Shown here piece by piece: positions 1-6,534 of a DNA stretch of 33,718 nucleotides. This DNA comes from an uncultured Eubacteriales bacterium (GTDB lineage: Bacteria > Bacillota > Clostridia > TANB77 > CAG-508). How positions within the stretch are numbered: position 1 is the stretch's first letter; every line of letters begins with the position of its first letter. The stretch lies in contig CASEIX010000027.1 of the NCBI GenBank assembly GCA_949288095.1, positions 1 through 33,718 on the forward strand, given 5' to 3'. The notes under the pieces are model-generated. The model saw only the letters and a list, made by a program, of their open reading frames with translations, ran no database searches and was not told the origin of the DNA. Both the position numbers and the translations under genes were made by a program.

Positions 1-312
1 AAGTCGGAGAATGAATTAATTGAGTTATATTCAAATGTAGATATGATAATAATTGATGATCTTGGAACAGAAAAAATAAGTAACTGGGCATTAGAAAAAT
101 TATATACAATAATTGAAAATAGAAATGAAAATAGATTACCAATAATTATTACAACAAGATTTGATAAGCAAGGATTAATTGAAAGATTTAACAAATGCCA
201 GGATGAACAATTGGTAAATGCGATTATCTCAAAATTGTATCAAATGTGTTATGGAGTAACACTAAAAAATATAAAAGAAAAAGCTAGCACAAGCGACCAA
301 ACTAAATGCTAA
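1..312 (+). CDS. DnaC/IstB-like ATP-binding protein, C-terminal part (5' truncated by window edge)
   Basis: The frame is open from the first base, so the N-terminus with the Walker A loop lies outside the window. The visible part has a Walker B strand (MIIIDDLG, near codons 15-22) followed by NWALEKLYTIIENR and IITTRF, the pattern of DnaC/DnaI/IstB helicase-loader ATPases (sensor 1 after a short helix). Such proteins load replicative helicase or assist transposition. Lying just upstream of a ParB-like gene and a relaxase, it is probably the replication or maintenance module of a mobile element. A chromosomal dnaI is less likely in this context. I infer the role from the motif and neighbours only. 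Confidence 0.75.
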   Translation, partial: KSENELIELYSNVDMIIIDDLGTEKISNWALEKLYTIIENRNENRLPIIITTRFDKQGLIERFNKCQDEQLVNAIISKLYQMCYGVTLKNIKEKASTSDQTKC

Positions 313-386
313 CTTAAATGATTGCAACTATATTTTAATACAAAAAATTGAAAAAGTAAATAGAAAAAAAGAAAGGATTTGATAAT

Positions 387-773
387 ATGAAGGTTTATAA
401 AGAGTATAAAGAAATAGAAATAAAAGATATAAAAGGAGTTAAATATAACAGAATTTGTAATAGAAATTTAGAAAAGGTTTGTAGATATATGGAAACAATA
501 AAAAGAAATGGAATTAAGAAACCATTTGAAATTATTCAAAAAGAAAATGGTTATTATATTTTTAGAGATGAAGCAAGATTAGTAGCAGCGAAAGCAGTAG
601 GATATGACAAAGTTCCATGTTTAATAAGAGATATAAAACAAGAAATCTTATTAAGAAAAATAAATAGAATATTTAAAATAGAAGATGAAAATCATGAAGT
701 AAAAGGTAATGTGAATGATAAAGAAAGATTAGATTTCTGCAAAAATAATTATTATAAATTAAATAATTTATAA
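387..773 (+). CDS. ParB-like N-terminal domain protein, small
   Basis: This 128-residue protein has the ParB/Srx-type fold signature: a strand 'IEIKDIKGVKYNR', a helix that counts residues before 'IKRNGIKKPFEI', then 'GYYIFRDEARLVAAKAVGYDKVPCL', corresponding to the GxxR(R/L)xAAKxxGxxxVP box of ParB N-terminal domains. The usual GERR arginine motif is changed to DEAR, so CTPase or nuclease activity cannot be assumed. There is no HTH centromere-binding domain, so it is much shorter than chromosomal ParB. It follows the DnaC-like gene by 74 bp with a GAAAGGA ribosome binding site and is closed by a terminator. Stand-alone ParB-like proteins of this size are frequent in conjugative and mobilizable elements; a specific function is not known. 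Confidence 0.6.
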   Translation: MKVYKEYKEIEIKDIKGVKYNRICNRNLEKVCRYMETIKRNGIKKPFEIIQKENGYYIFRDEARLVAAKAVGYDKVPCLIRDIKQEILLRKINRIFKIEDENHEVKGNVNDKERLDFCKNNYYKLNNL

Positions 774-793
774 TAAAAAAATAGGGAGAAAAG

Positions 794-829
794 TACTTGG
801 ATTTTAATAAAAAAAGTCCAAGTATTTTT
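794..829 (+). terminator. Rho-independent terminator after the ParB-like gene
   Basis: TACTTGGA (794-801) pairs perfectly with TCCAAGTA (817-824), followed by five T residues. It separates the dnaC/parB-like unit from the relaxase leader. Confidence 0.8.
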
Positions 830-894
830 CAAAATAAGGTGTGCATTTGATAGAAAAAATAATAATTTCAGTACTAAAAAGAAGCATATTGTTG

Positions 895-960
895 TCCTAA
901 CAAGCAATGAATTTCGTCAGCTCGAAATTCTAAATGGGGAAATTCCCCAATCCCCTTTTT
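895..960. other. Candidate origin of transfer (oriT) upstream of the relaxase
   Basis: Two inverted repeats sit 20-70 bp before the relaxase start. GAATTTCG (909-916) and CGAAATTC (923-930) are a perfect 8-bp pair around the loop TCAGCT. GGGGAA (936-941) and TTCCCC (943-948) form a second pair, followed by a C/T-rich tail. Relaxases of the MOBP type usually act on an oriT immediately upstream of their gene, with one or two inverted repeats next to the nic site. The position and structure fit; no nic sequence can be proved from sequence alone. A transcriptional operator or attenuator is the alternative. Confidence 0.4.
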
Positions 961-979
961 AGAAGAAAGGAGAAAGCAA

Positions 980-2356
980 ATGGCAACAACAAAAATATGG
1001 AAAGTACAAAAGAGATTAGATAAAGTAATTAACTACGCAACAAATGAAGAAAAGACAAAAAACAATTATAGCGAATATGAAATGGATAACTTTGATAGTA
1101 TCAGGCAAGTAATGACTTATGTAACTAATCCAGATAAGACAGAAAAACAATTTTATACTACAGGAATAAATTGTGAAGTAAAAGATGCAGTTAGGCAAAT
1201 GCAATTTGTAAAAACATTTTATGGGAAAGAAAATGGAATACTTGCATTTCATGCATATCAATCTTTTAATGAAGGAGAAGTTACTCCAGAGATAGCACAT
1301 GAAATTGGAGTAAAACTTGCAAATGAAATGTGGGGAGATAGATTTCAAGTTGTAGTATCTACTCATTTAAATACAAAACATCTCCATAATCATTTTGTAA
1401 TTAATTCTGTGTCATTTAAAGATGGAAAAAAGTATTATAGTAATTTGAGTAATACAGCATTATTAAGAAAAACATCAGACGAAATATGTGAAGAATATGG
1501 TTTAAGTATTTTAAAAGAGAAGACTTGTAAATCTGGAATTAACTTTGAAAACTTTTATAAAAAATCTATGAGATATTCAGATTATTATAAATTTGCAAAA
1601 GAAGATATAGATTATGCGATAGAACATTCATGGACTTATAAAGAATTCTTAAAAAGATTAAAAGAAATGGGATATGAAGTATATTTTAGAGCTAATAAAA
1701 TTAGTGTGAGAATGTACTCACATAAAAGAAATATTAGAATAGAAAGAGCATTTGGAGAAGAATATTCTATTGAAAATATTAAAAATAAAATTTGTAGTAG
1801 ATATCCAAGTAGAGAAGAAGTAATTAAACCTAAAACTAATGATAAACGATTATTTTATAAAGACAGTGTAAAGAAATTTAGAAAAACTAAAGGAATAATT
1901 GCTTTATATTATTACTATTGCTATTTATTAAAAGTATATCCAAAGAAAAATTTAAATTATAAACTTACTCCAAAGATGAGAGAAGAAGTAAAGAAAATGG
2001 ATAGGTATTCAGAACAAATAAGATTTATATGTAAGTATGAATTAGAAACTATAAATGATGTAGAAAATTTAAAAGAACAGAAAAAAGAAGAGTTGCAAAA
2101 GATTTTGAATGCAAGAAATAGATTGTACTACAAAAGGCAGAAATTAGACAATGAAAGCGAAAAAGATGCTGTAACTAAAGAAATAATTAGCGTTACTTCT
2201 GTTGTAGAGAAAATTAGAAAAGAAATTAAGTTATGTGATGAAGTTGGTGATAATGCTAGGAAGATGAAAGAGCAGATAAAAGAGATGAGGGAAAGGGAAC
2301 AGGAAAAAATCAAGGAAAAAGAGAAAAAGAAGAAAGATAGAAGATATGATAGATAA
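980..2356 (+). CDS. MobA/VirD2-type relaxase (mobilization endonuclease)
   Basis: The 458-residue protein has the relaxase family (Pfam Relaxase, PF03432) layout. A probable catalytic Tyr lies near the N-terminus (Y19 in VINYATNEEKT). The histidine motif III, THLNTKHLHNHFVIN, has H129, H134, H136 and H138 as metal-binding candidates. The C-terminal third (from about residue 350) is Lys/Glu-rich and predicted coiled coil. The enzyme would nick one strand at oriT and pilot the DNA to a recipient cell. AAAGGAG lies 7 bases before the ATG. No coupling protein or type IV secretion gene follows within the window, so the element looks mobilizable rather than self-transmissible, unless these genes lie to the left. 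Confidence 0.9.
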   Translation: MATTKIWKVQKRLDKVINYATNEEKTKNNYSEYEMDNFDSIRQVMTYVTNPDKTEKQFYTTGINCEVKDAVRQMQFVKTFYGKENGILAFHAYQSFNEGEVTPEIAHEIGVKLANEMWGDRFQVVVSTHLNTKHLHNHFVINSVSFKDGKKYYSNLSNTALLRKTSDEICEEYGLSILKEKTCKSGINFENFYKKSMRYSDYYKFAKEDIDYAIEHSWTYKEFLKRLKEMGYEVYFRANKISVRMYSHKRNIRIERAFGEEYSIENIKNKICSRYPSREEVIKPKTNDKRLFYKDSVKKFRKTKGIIALYYYYCYLLKVYPKKNLNYKLTPKMREEVKKMDRYSEQIRFICKYELETINDVENLKEQKKEELQKILNARNRLYYKRQKLDNESEKDAVTKEIISVTSVVEKIRKEIKLCDEVGDNARKMKEQIKEMREREQEKIKEKEKKKKDRRYDR

Positions 2357-2360
2357 GAAA

Positions 2361-2386
2361 TGGCACATAAATGTGCCAATAATTTT
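2361..2386 (+). terminator. Rho-independent terminator after the relaxase
   Basis: TGGCACAT (2361-2368) pairs perfectly with ATGTGCCA (2371-2378) over a 2-base loop; a T run (2382-2386) follows three bases later. It ends the mobilization gene and isolates the defence-like cassette that follows. Confidence 0.75.
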
Positions 2387-2516
2387 TGTATAAATAAAGC
2401 TAATTTTGTTGAGAAAACTGAGATTTTATGATATATTTGTAAAAAATGGAATCTAGGAGAAAAATGAAGAATAATATATGATTTTGAGAAAGAACTGATT
2501 TATAGGAGGAAGAATA

Positions 2517-2834
2517 ATGGATAAAATAATGCAAGAAATTAAACTATTTAATAAAGAAAGAGATTGGGATCAATTTCATTCTCCAGAAAACTTGGCTAAA
2601 TCAATTGCAATAGAAGCAGGGGAACTATTAGAGTGTTTTCAATGGAATAGCGAAAATTACAACAAAGAAGAAGTATGTGAAGAATTAGCAGATGTATTTA
2701 CATATTGTATTCAAATGGCTATGAAACTAAATGTAAATCCTGAAGAAATTATATTAAAAAAGCTAGATAAGACAAGGAAGAAATATCCTGTGGAGAAAGC
2801 TAAAGGGGTTAGTACAAAATATGATAAATTATAA
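2517..2834 (+). CDS. MazG-like nucleotide pyrophosphohydrolase (dCTPase/RS21-C6 type)
   Basis: This 105-residue protein is an all-alpha NTP pyrophosphohydrolase, which splits (d)NTPs to monophosphate and pyrophosphate. The metal-binding pattern is complete: E33xxE36 on one helix and E56xxD59 on the next. The segment ERDWDQFHSPENLAKSI followed by ELLECFQW closely resembles the dCTP pyrophosphatase (DCTPP1/iMazG) subgroup, so a pyrimidine dNTP is a reasonable guess. The length is typical for a single-domain enzyme. The start has TAGGAGG seven bases upstream. It is the first gene of a tight four-gene unit with the two genes downstream (gaps of 12 and 15 bp), which suggests joint function rather than general housecleaning. 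Confidence 0.85.
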   Translation: MDKIMQEIKLFNKERDWDQFHSPENLAKSIAIEAGELLECFQWNSENYNKEEVCEELADVFTYCIQMAMKLNVNPEEIILKKLDKTRKKYPVEKAKGVSTKYDKL

Positions 2835-2846
2835 GGAAAATAAAAT

Positions 2847-3443
2847 ATGGAAGAATTTATTTTTTTAGCGGATTTATATAAAGAAATATATTATTGGTTA
2901 GCGGGAAAAACTCCAGGAGAACATACTTGTATCAGTTATTTTATATATTATGATAAAAATGTTTGGGAAAAAATTAAAAGCAAGATTATCGAATTAGAAA
3001 ATAAAAATAACTTATCAATACTTGAAAAAGAATTTATCAGATGTAAATATGAAGGAAAAGCATATAGAGTTATTAATTATAACTCGAGAAATAAGGGACA
3101 TGTATGTATTACTAATACATATCAATCCTGTTCAAGAGATATTGATGGTGTAAAAAATGTTAATGTTTATGGAGATAAAATATTAATAGAACTTACTGCC
3201 AGAAAGGAATCATATGCAATAGATATATTTAAATTATTGAGTTTTATGATTAAGAATCAAATAATAAATATTCAAGATATAGAACGATGTAATATTTTGA
3301 ATTTAGAAAAGTATTTGTGTGAGAAAGAGGTTATAGTTCCACTAATTAAGGAAAATATAGTAAATGTAAGTGTTGTAAATTTTACAAAAGGAACTTCAAA
3401 AAATATATTAAAGAATCAGTGGTTTAGAAGAAAACTATATTAA
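2847..3443 (+). CDS. Unrecognised protein with possible ADP-ribosyltransferase (R-S-E) signature
   Basis: I do not recognise a named family for this 198-residue protein. Three segments fall in the order expected of R-S-E mono-ADP-ribosyltransferases: an Arg strand (KAYRVINYN, R74), an STS-like strand (TYQSCSRD, S94 and S96), and an ExE strand followed by hydrophobics and Pro (EKEVIVP, E159 and E161), as in C3/iota-type toxins where ExEVLLP is common. The spacing between R74 and S94 is short for the class, which lowers certainty. If right, it would transfer ADP-ribose from NAD+ to a protein or nucleic acid. It lies between a MazG-type enzyme and a nuclease-helicase and is probably co-transcribed with both. 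No signal peptide is present, so it acts inside the cell. Confidence 0.35.
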   Translation: MEEFIFLADLYKEIYYWLAGKTPGEHTCISYFIYYDKNVWEKIKSKIIELENKNNLSILEKEFIRCKYEGKAYRVINYNSRNKGHVCITNTYQSCSRDIDGVKNVNVYGDKILIELTARKESYAIDIFKLLSFMIKNQIINIQDIERCNILNLEKYLCEKEVIVPLIKENIVNVSVVNFTKGTSKNILKNQWFRRKLY

Positions 3444-3458
3444 TTGGGGGCAATTATT

Positions 3459-5420
3459 ATGATAGTATATGAAGCAACAAAGCAACTATTTGTAGAAGAT
3501 GTTGTTCAAGATAGAATTGAAGAAAATATAGATAGAAAATTTTATGAAAAAATGGGATATCATACTTCTCAATCAGAAAGAAAAGCATGGAATAATTCTA
3601 TGCAATACATGATGAAAGTTTTAATAGATAATAATATTCCTGGAAATGTAGGAATAGCTATTGAATTTAAAATACCAAATACTTCTAAAAGAGTAGACTT
3701 TATTATTACAGGTAAAGATGAACAATCTAAGAATACTGCTATTATTATAGAATTAAAACAATGGACTGAAGCAAATATTGTAAATGGAAAAGACGGAATA
3801 GTACAAGCATTTACAGGACATGCATTAAGAGAGGTGACTCATCCATCATATCAAGCATGGTCATATGCAACAACTATAGAGGATTACAATGAAACGGTGC
3901 AAGATAGACGAATAGATTTACATCCATGTGCATATCTTCATAATTATCTAACTGTAACACCTCCAACATTACTATCAGATAATTATAAATATTATTTAGA
4001 CAAAGCACCTGCTTTTATAAAAGGTGATGTAGAAAAATTAAGAGATTTTATAAATAAATATATTAAATATGGTGATGATAAAGAAACACTATATATGATT
4101 GAAAATGGAAAAATTAGACCATCTAAATCATTACAAGATGCTTTATCAAGTATGTTGCAAGGCAATGAAGAATTTATTATGATAGATGATCAAAAACTTG
4201 TATATGAAACAGCATTAGAAATGGCCCGAAAATCGTATAGAGACGGAAATAAAAGAGTACTAATTGTTAAAGGTGGACCAGGCACGGGAAAATCAGTATT
4301 AGCAATTCATTTGTTAGTAAAATTAACAAATGAAAACATGGTTTGCTCCTATGTAACAAAGAATGCAGCGCCAAGAAATGTATATGCAACAAAATTAAGT
4401 GGCGATTTTAGAAAAACAAGAATAAATAATTTATTTAAAGGCTCAGGTTCATTTGTTGAATCTTCTGAGAATGAGTTTGATGTATTAATTGTTGATGAAG
4501 CACATAGATTAAATGCAAAGTCTGGAATGTTTCAAAATCTGGGCGAAAATCAAATAAAAGAAATTATTCATGCATCAAAATTTTCAATATTTTTCATAGA
4601 TGAATCTCAAAGAGTTACATTAAAAGATATTGGAAGTGTTGAGGAAATACAGAAATATATTGGACATGCAAATGCAGAATCAGAAATAATGGAGTTGGAA
4701 TCACAATTCAGATGTAATGGATCAGATGGATATATTGCTTGGCTGGATGATGTATTAGATATTAGAAAAACAGCTAACAGCGATGGATTTGATTTAGATT
4801 ACGATATTAAGATTTGTAATACTCCTAATGAAGTGAGAGATATAATTTTTGAAAAAAATAAAATAAACAATAAAGCCAGATTACTTGCAGGATATTGTTG
4901 GGATTGGATAAAGGAAGGAAAAAACAAATCTGATGTATTTGATATAAAAATTCCAGAATATAATTTTGCAATGAGTTGGAATTTAGGTAATAGTCAAACA
5001 TGGGCAATTGATCCGAATTCAGTAAATGAAATAGGATGTATACATACAGCTCAAGGATTAGAATTTGATTATGTTGGTGTAATTATAGGTAATGATCTAA
5101 GATATGAAAACAACAAAATAGTTACAGATGTTACAGAAAGAGCAAAGACAGACCAATCAATAAAGGGAATATATAAAATGTTCCAACAAGATTTTGACAA
5201 GGCAGAGAAAATAGCAGATGAAATAATAAAAAATACATATAGGACATTAATGACCAGAGGACAAAAAGGTTGTTATATTTATTGTACAGATAAAGAATTA
5301 TCAGCTTACTTAAAAAAGAGATTAAATCAAAATGAAGGTATTATTTATCATATTGATGAGGATGAACACTATAGTAATTTAATGGTTGCAGAAGATAGTG
5401 AAGAATATAGATATGAATAA
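3459..5420 (+). CDS. PD-(D/E)XK nuclease-SF1 helicase fusion (DUF2075, Schlafen group-3-like)
   Basis: The 653-residue protein has two parts. Residues 60-140 carry a PD-(D/E)XK-like nuclease core: E69, D80 in RVDFIITG, and E98-L-K100 in IIIELKQW. Residues about 245-630 are a superfamily 1 helicase of the DUF2075 type, with Walker A GGPGTGKS (272-279), Walker B VLIVDEAHR (342-350), a second acidic motif FIDESQR (379-385), QFRC (416-419) and the late motif HTAQGLEFDYVGVIIG (529-544). It should bind DNA or RNA, move with ATP and cut. I start it at the ATG at 3459 because GGGGG lies eight bases before it; an upstream TTG at 3444 sits in front of that site. Helicases of this group recur in anti-phage loci. 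Confidence 0.8.
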   Translation: MIVYEATKQLFVEDVVQDRIEENIDRKFYEKMGYHTSQSERKAWNNSMQYMMKVLIDNNIPGNVGIAIEFKIPNTSKRVDFIITGKDEQSKNTAIIIELKQWTEANIVNGKDGIVQAFTGHALREVTHPSYQAWSYATTIEDYNETVQDRRIDLHPCAYLHNYLTVTPPTLLSDNYKYYLDKAPAFIKGDVEKLRDFINKYIKYGDDKETLYMIENGKIRPSKSLQDALSSMLQGNEEFIMIDDQKLVYETALEMARKSYRDGNKRVLIVKGGPGTGKSVLAIHLLVKLTNENMVCSYVTKNAAPRNVYATKLSGDFRKTRINNLFKGSGSFVESSENEFDVLIVDEAHRLNAKSGMFQNLGENQIKEIIHASKFSIFFIDESQRVTLKDIGSVEEIQKYIGHANAESEIMELESQFRCNGSDGYIAWLDDVLDIRKTANSDGFDLDYDIKICNTPNEVRDIIFEKNKINNKARLLAGYCWDWIKEGKNKSDVFDIKIPEYNFAMSWNLGNSQTWAIDPNSVNEIGCIHTAQGLEFDYVGVIIGNDLRYENNKIVTDVTERAKTDQSIKGIYKMFQQDFDKAEKIADEIIKNTYRTLMTRGQKGCYIYCTDKELSAYLKKRLNQNEGIIYHIDEDEHYSNLMVAEDSEEYRYE

Positions 5421-5444
5421 TATGAAATAGAGGAAGTTATAATT

Positions 5445-5690
5445 ATGAAAATTAAATGTTTGATTTGTGGAGACATAATAGAGTCAAAAAGTGTGCATGA
5501 TTTAGTCGCTTGCAAATGTGAAAGTTGTTATATTGATGGAGGAAATGATTATTTACATTTTGGAGGAGAAAATTTTGACAAAATTTTAATTATTTTTGAT
5601 GATGAAACTGAAGTGCTAGCAAGTGATCAAGAAAATTATAAGAAAAAATATGAAGAGTGGAAAAACAAACATGAATCAATGCAAAAATAA
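5445..5690 (+). CDS. Small Cys-rich protein (DUF7695-like, possible zinc ribbon)
   Basis: This 81-residue protein opens with C5xxC8 and then C23xCxxC28 (C25 and C28), spaced as in a small treble-clef or zinc-ribbon fold, followed by YIDGGNDYLHFGGE and a Lys/Glu-rich tail. It resembles the short DUF7695-type proteins that recur in Firmicutes accessory regions; no biochemical role is known to me. It sits 24 bp after the nuclease-helicase gene and ends in the shared terminator, so it is probably the last gene of that operon. A regulator, substrate adaptor or unrelated passenger are all possible. Confidence 0.6.
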   Translation: MKIKCLICGDIIESKSVHDLVACKCESCYIDGGNDYLHFGGENFDKILIIFDDETEVLASDQENYKKKYEEWKNKHESMQK

Positions 5691-5716
5691 GCAGACTCTA
5701 TTTTTGAGTCTGCTTT
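5690..5716. terminator. Bidirectional terminator between convergent units
   Basis: AGCAGACTC (5690-5698) pairs with GAGTCTGCT (5706-5714) around a T-rich loop. It overlaps the last base of the plus-strand cassette and lies just past the stop of the minus-strand gene at 5724, so it can serve both directions. Confidence 0.75.
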
Positions 5717-5723
5717 ACCTTTA

Positions 5724-5867
5724 CTATTTTTTCTTATGTGTATGTTTTGGTTGCCTTTGAGATAAAGCAGAACCAGCTACAGATTTTGTAATTTTTGAAG
5801 TTCTACCATCTTTCAAAAGTTTTGATGCTTTTGAAGTAACATTTGAACTTGTCTTTTTACAAGCCAT
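5724..5867 (-). CDS. Tiny Lys/Ser-rich basic protein, partner of the Cas2-like gene
   Basis: I start this 47-residue protein at 5867 (MACKKTSSN...), because AAAGGCGGTG stands a few bases upstream on the minus strand; a longer frame to 5948 has no ribosome binding site. It contains repeated K-T-S and S-K patterns (KTSSNVTSKASKLL, RTSKITKSVAGSALSQR) and ends in HTHKKK. I have the impression that short proteins of this pattern (KTSxxVxxKAxxxL...SVAGSALSQ) recur next to Cas2-like 'SinR family' genes, as here, but their function is unknown. The high positive charge suggests binding to nucleic acid or to the acidic partner. The two genes are 137 bp apart on the same strand. Confidence 0.65.
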   Translation of the reverse strand: MACKKTSSNVTSKASKLLKDGRTSKITKSVAGSALSQRQPKHTHKKK

Positions 5868-6004
5868 ATTTGTCACCGCCTTTCCAGGATAAAAATCCTT
5901 CCTTCTTTGATTTTTATTAGAAAGTTGATGACAATAAAATATTAGCAAAAGCCTAAATAAAAGTCAGCATTTTTGGATAATGAAAAGGGCTGTAAAAAAT
6001 CCCC

Positions 6005-6271
6005 TTATTGTAAATTTTTAGAAATCCAGTCCCATTGCTCTTGAGATAACCAACCCTTTATGGGTTTAGTAACTTTCGAGATTATCATTGTATCATTTCC
6101 GTCTAGATGAGATATACATTTGTTAGAAACAGCATTTAAATCAGAAGATGTAGAGATTAAAAATGTTGTAGTTAGATATTTGCACCATGTTCCGAATGAC
6201 TTAATGTCATTTTCAACATTTTCTCTGTTTTGTGTAGGGGAATGTAAATCATAAGATATCATATAAATCAT
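6005..6271 (-). CDS. Cas2-like/VapD-like ferredoxin-fold protein without CRISPR
   Basis: The 88-residue protein begins MIYMISYDLHSP, the first-strand pattern (hydrophobic-Y-D-hydrophobic) of Cas2 and VapD-type small nucleases, then a helix, W-C-x-x-L-x-x-T-x-x-I strand pair, NDTMIISKV and a terminal GWLSQEQWDWI. This is the family often annotated as 'SinR family protein', although it has no relation to the Bacillus SinR repressor. Cas2 relatives dimerise and some cut RNA or DNA; whether this one does is not known. There is no cas1 and no repeat array in the window. The start has AAAGGAGA seven bases upstream. It is read away from the ietAS operon and towards the tiny basic protein. Confidence 0.7.
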   Translation of the reverse strand: MIYMISYDLHSPTQNRENVENDIKSFGTWCKYLTTTFLISTSSDLNAVSNKCISHLDGNDTMIISKVTKPIKGWLSQEQWDWISKNLQ

Positions 6272-6309
6272 AAAACTTTCTCCTTTCTATCCCAAAGAAG
6301 TTAAAAGTG

Positions 6310-6339
6310 TTGACTTCATACAATAGAAAGTGTTATAAT
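6310..6339 (+). promoter_or_regulatory. Promoter for a candidate small RNA
   Basis: TTGACT (6310-6315) and a perfect TATAAT (6334-6339) are 18 bp apart, predicting a start near 6346. The heptamer AAGTGTT occurs at the -35 side (from 6304) and across the -10 region (6328-6338), with the inverted copy TTATAACACTT at 6394-6404; these could be regulator sites. Confidence 0.6.
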
Positions 6340-6345
6340 AATTTT

Positions 6346-6416
6346 AACAATACTTTTGCGAGAAGATATTTGTTAGTAAGCATTTCAAGTTGTTTATAAC
6401 ACTTGGGATGTTTTTT
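6346..6416 (+). ncRNA. Candidate ~70-nt small RNA between the Cas2-like gene and ietAS
   Basis: A promoter predicts a start near 6346 and a terminator ends at 6416: CATTTCAAGT (6381-6390) pairs with ACTTGGGATG (6401-6410), ten pairs with two G-U, followed by six T residues. No reading frame of useful length lies between. The unit is therefore a short transcript of about 70 nt whose 3' half is the terminator hairpin. It may be an independent small RNA of the Cas2-like module, or a short terminated leader that controls read-through into ietA. No known RNA family is recognised. Confidence 0.5.
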
Positions 6417-6451
6417 ATTGTTAAAAAGATTATAATACATAATTTTTACAA

Positions 6452-6496
6452 TGTCAATAGCGGGACAAAAAAACTTTTTTTGGAACACTATTGACA
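6452..6496. repeat. 45-bp interrupted palindrome over the ietA promoter
   Basis: TGTCAATAG (6452-6460) and CTATTGACA (6488-6496) are perfect inverted copies. Nested inside on the same centre (6474) is C-A7-C-T7-G (6466-6482). The right arm contains the whole -35 box of the ietA promoter, so a protein bound here would block transcription. The likeliest reading is an operator. Confidence 0.65.
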
Positions 6497-6519
6497 AAAT
6501 AGACCAAGAAAAGTATAAT
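6491..6519 (+). promoter_or_regulatory. Consensus sigma-A promoter of ietAS
   Basis: TTGACA (6491-6496), a 17-bp spacer and TATAAT (6514-6519) match the vegetative consensus exactly. The predicted start (about 6526) leaves a leader of roughly nine bases holding only GGTGG before the ATG at 6535. Confidence 0.85.
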
Positions 6520-6534
6520 AAAAATGGTGGTATT

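Noticed and set aside
1016..1366. 116-residue minus-strand frame inside the relaxase
   Set aside because: It lies fully antisense to a gene with clear relaxase motifs and has a Cys/Phe/Ile-rich composition typical of the reverse complement of Lys/Glu codons.
5724..6271. CRISPR-Cas locus because of the Cas2-like gene
   Set aside because: No repeat-spacer array, no cas1 and no effector gene in the window; Cas2-like proteins of this type usually stand without CRISPR.
6451..6534. N-terminal extension of ietA from the ATG at 6451
   Set aside because: The extension covers the palindrome and the perfect promoter at 6491-6519, so it would not be in the main transcript.
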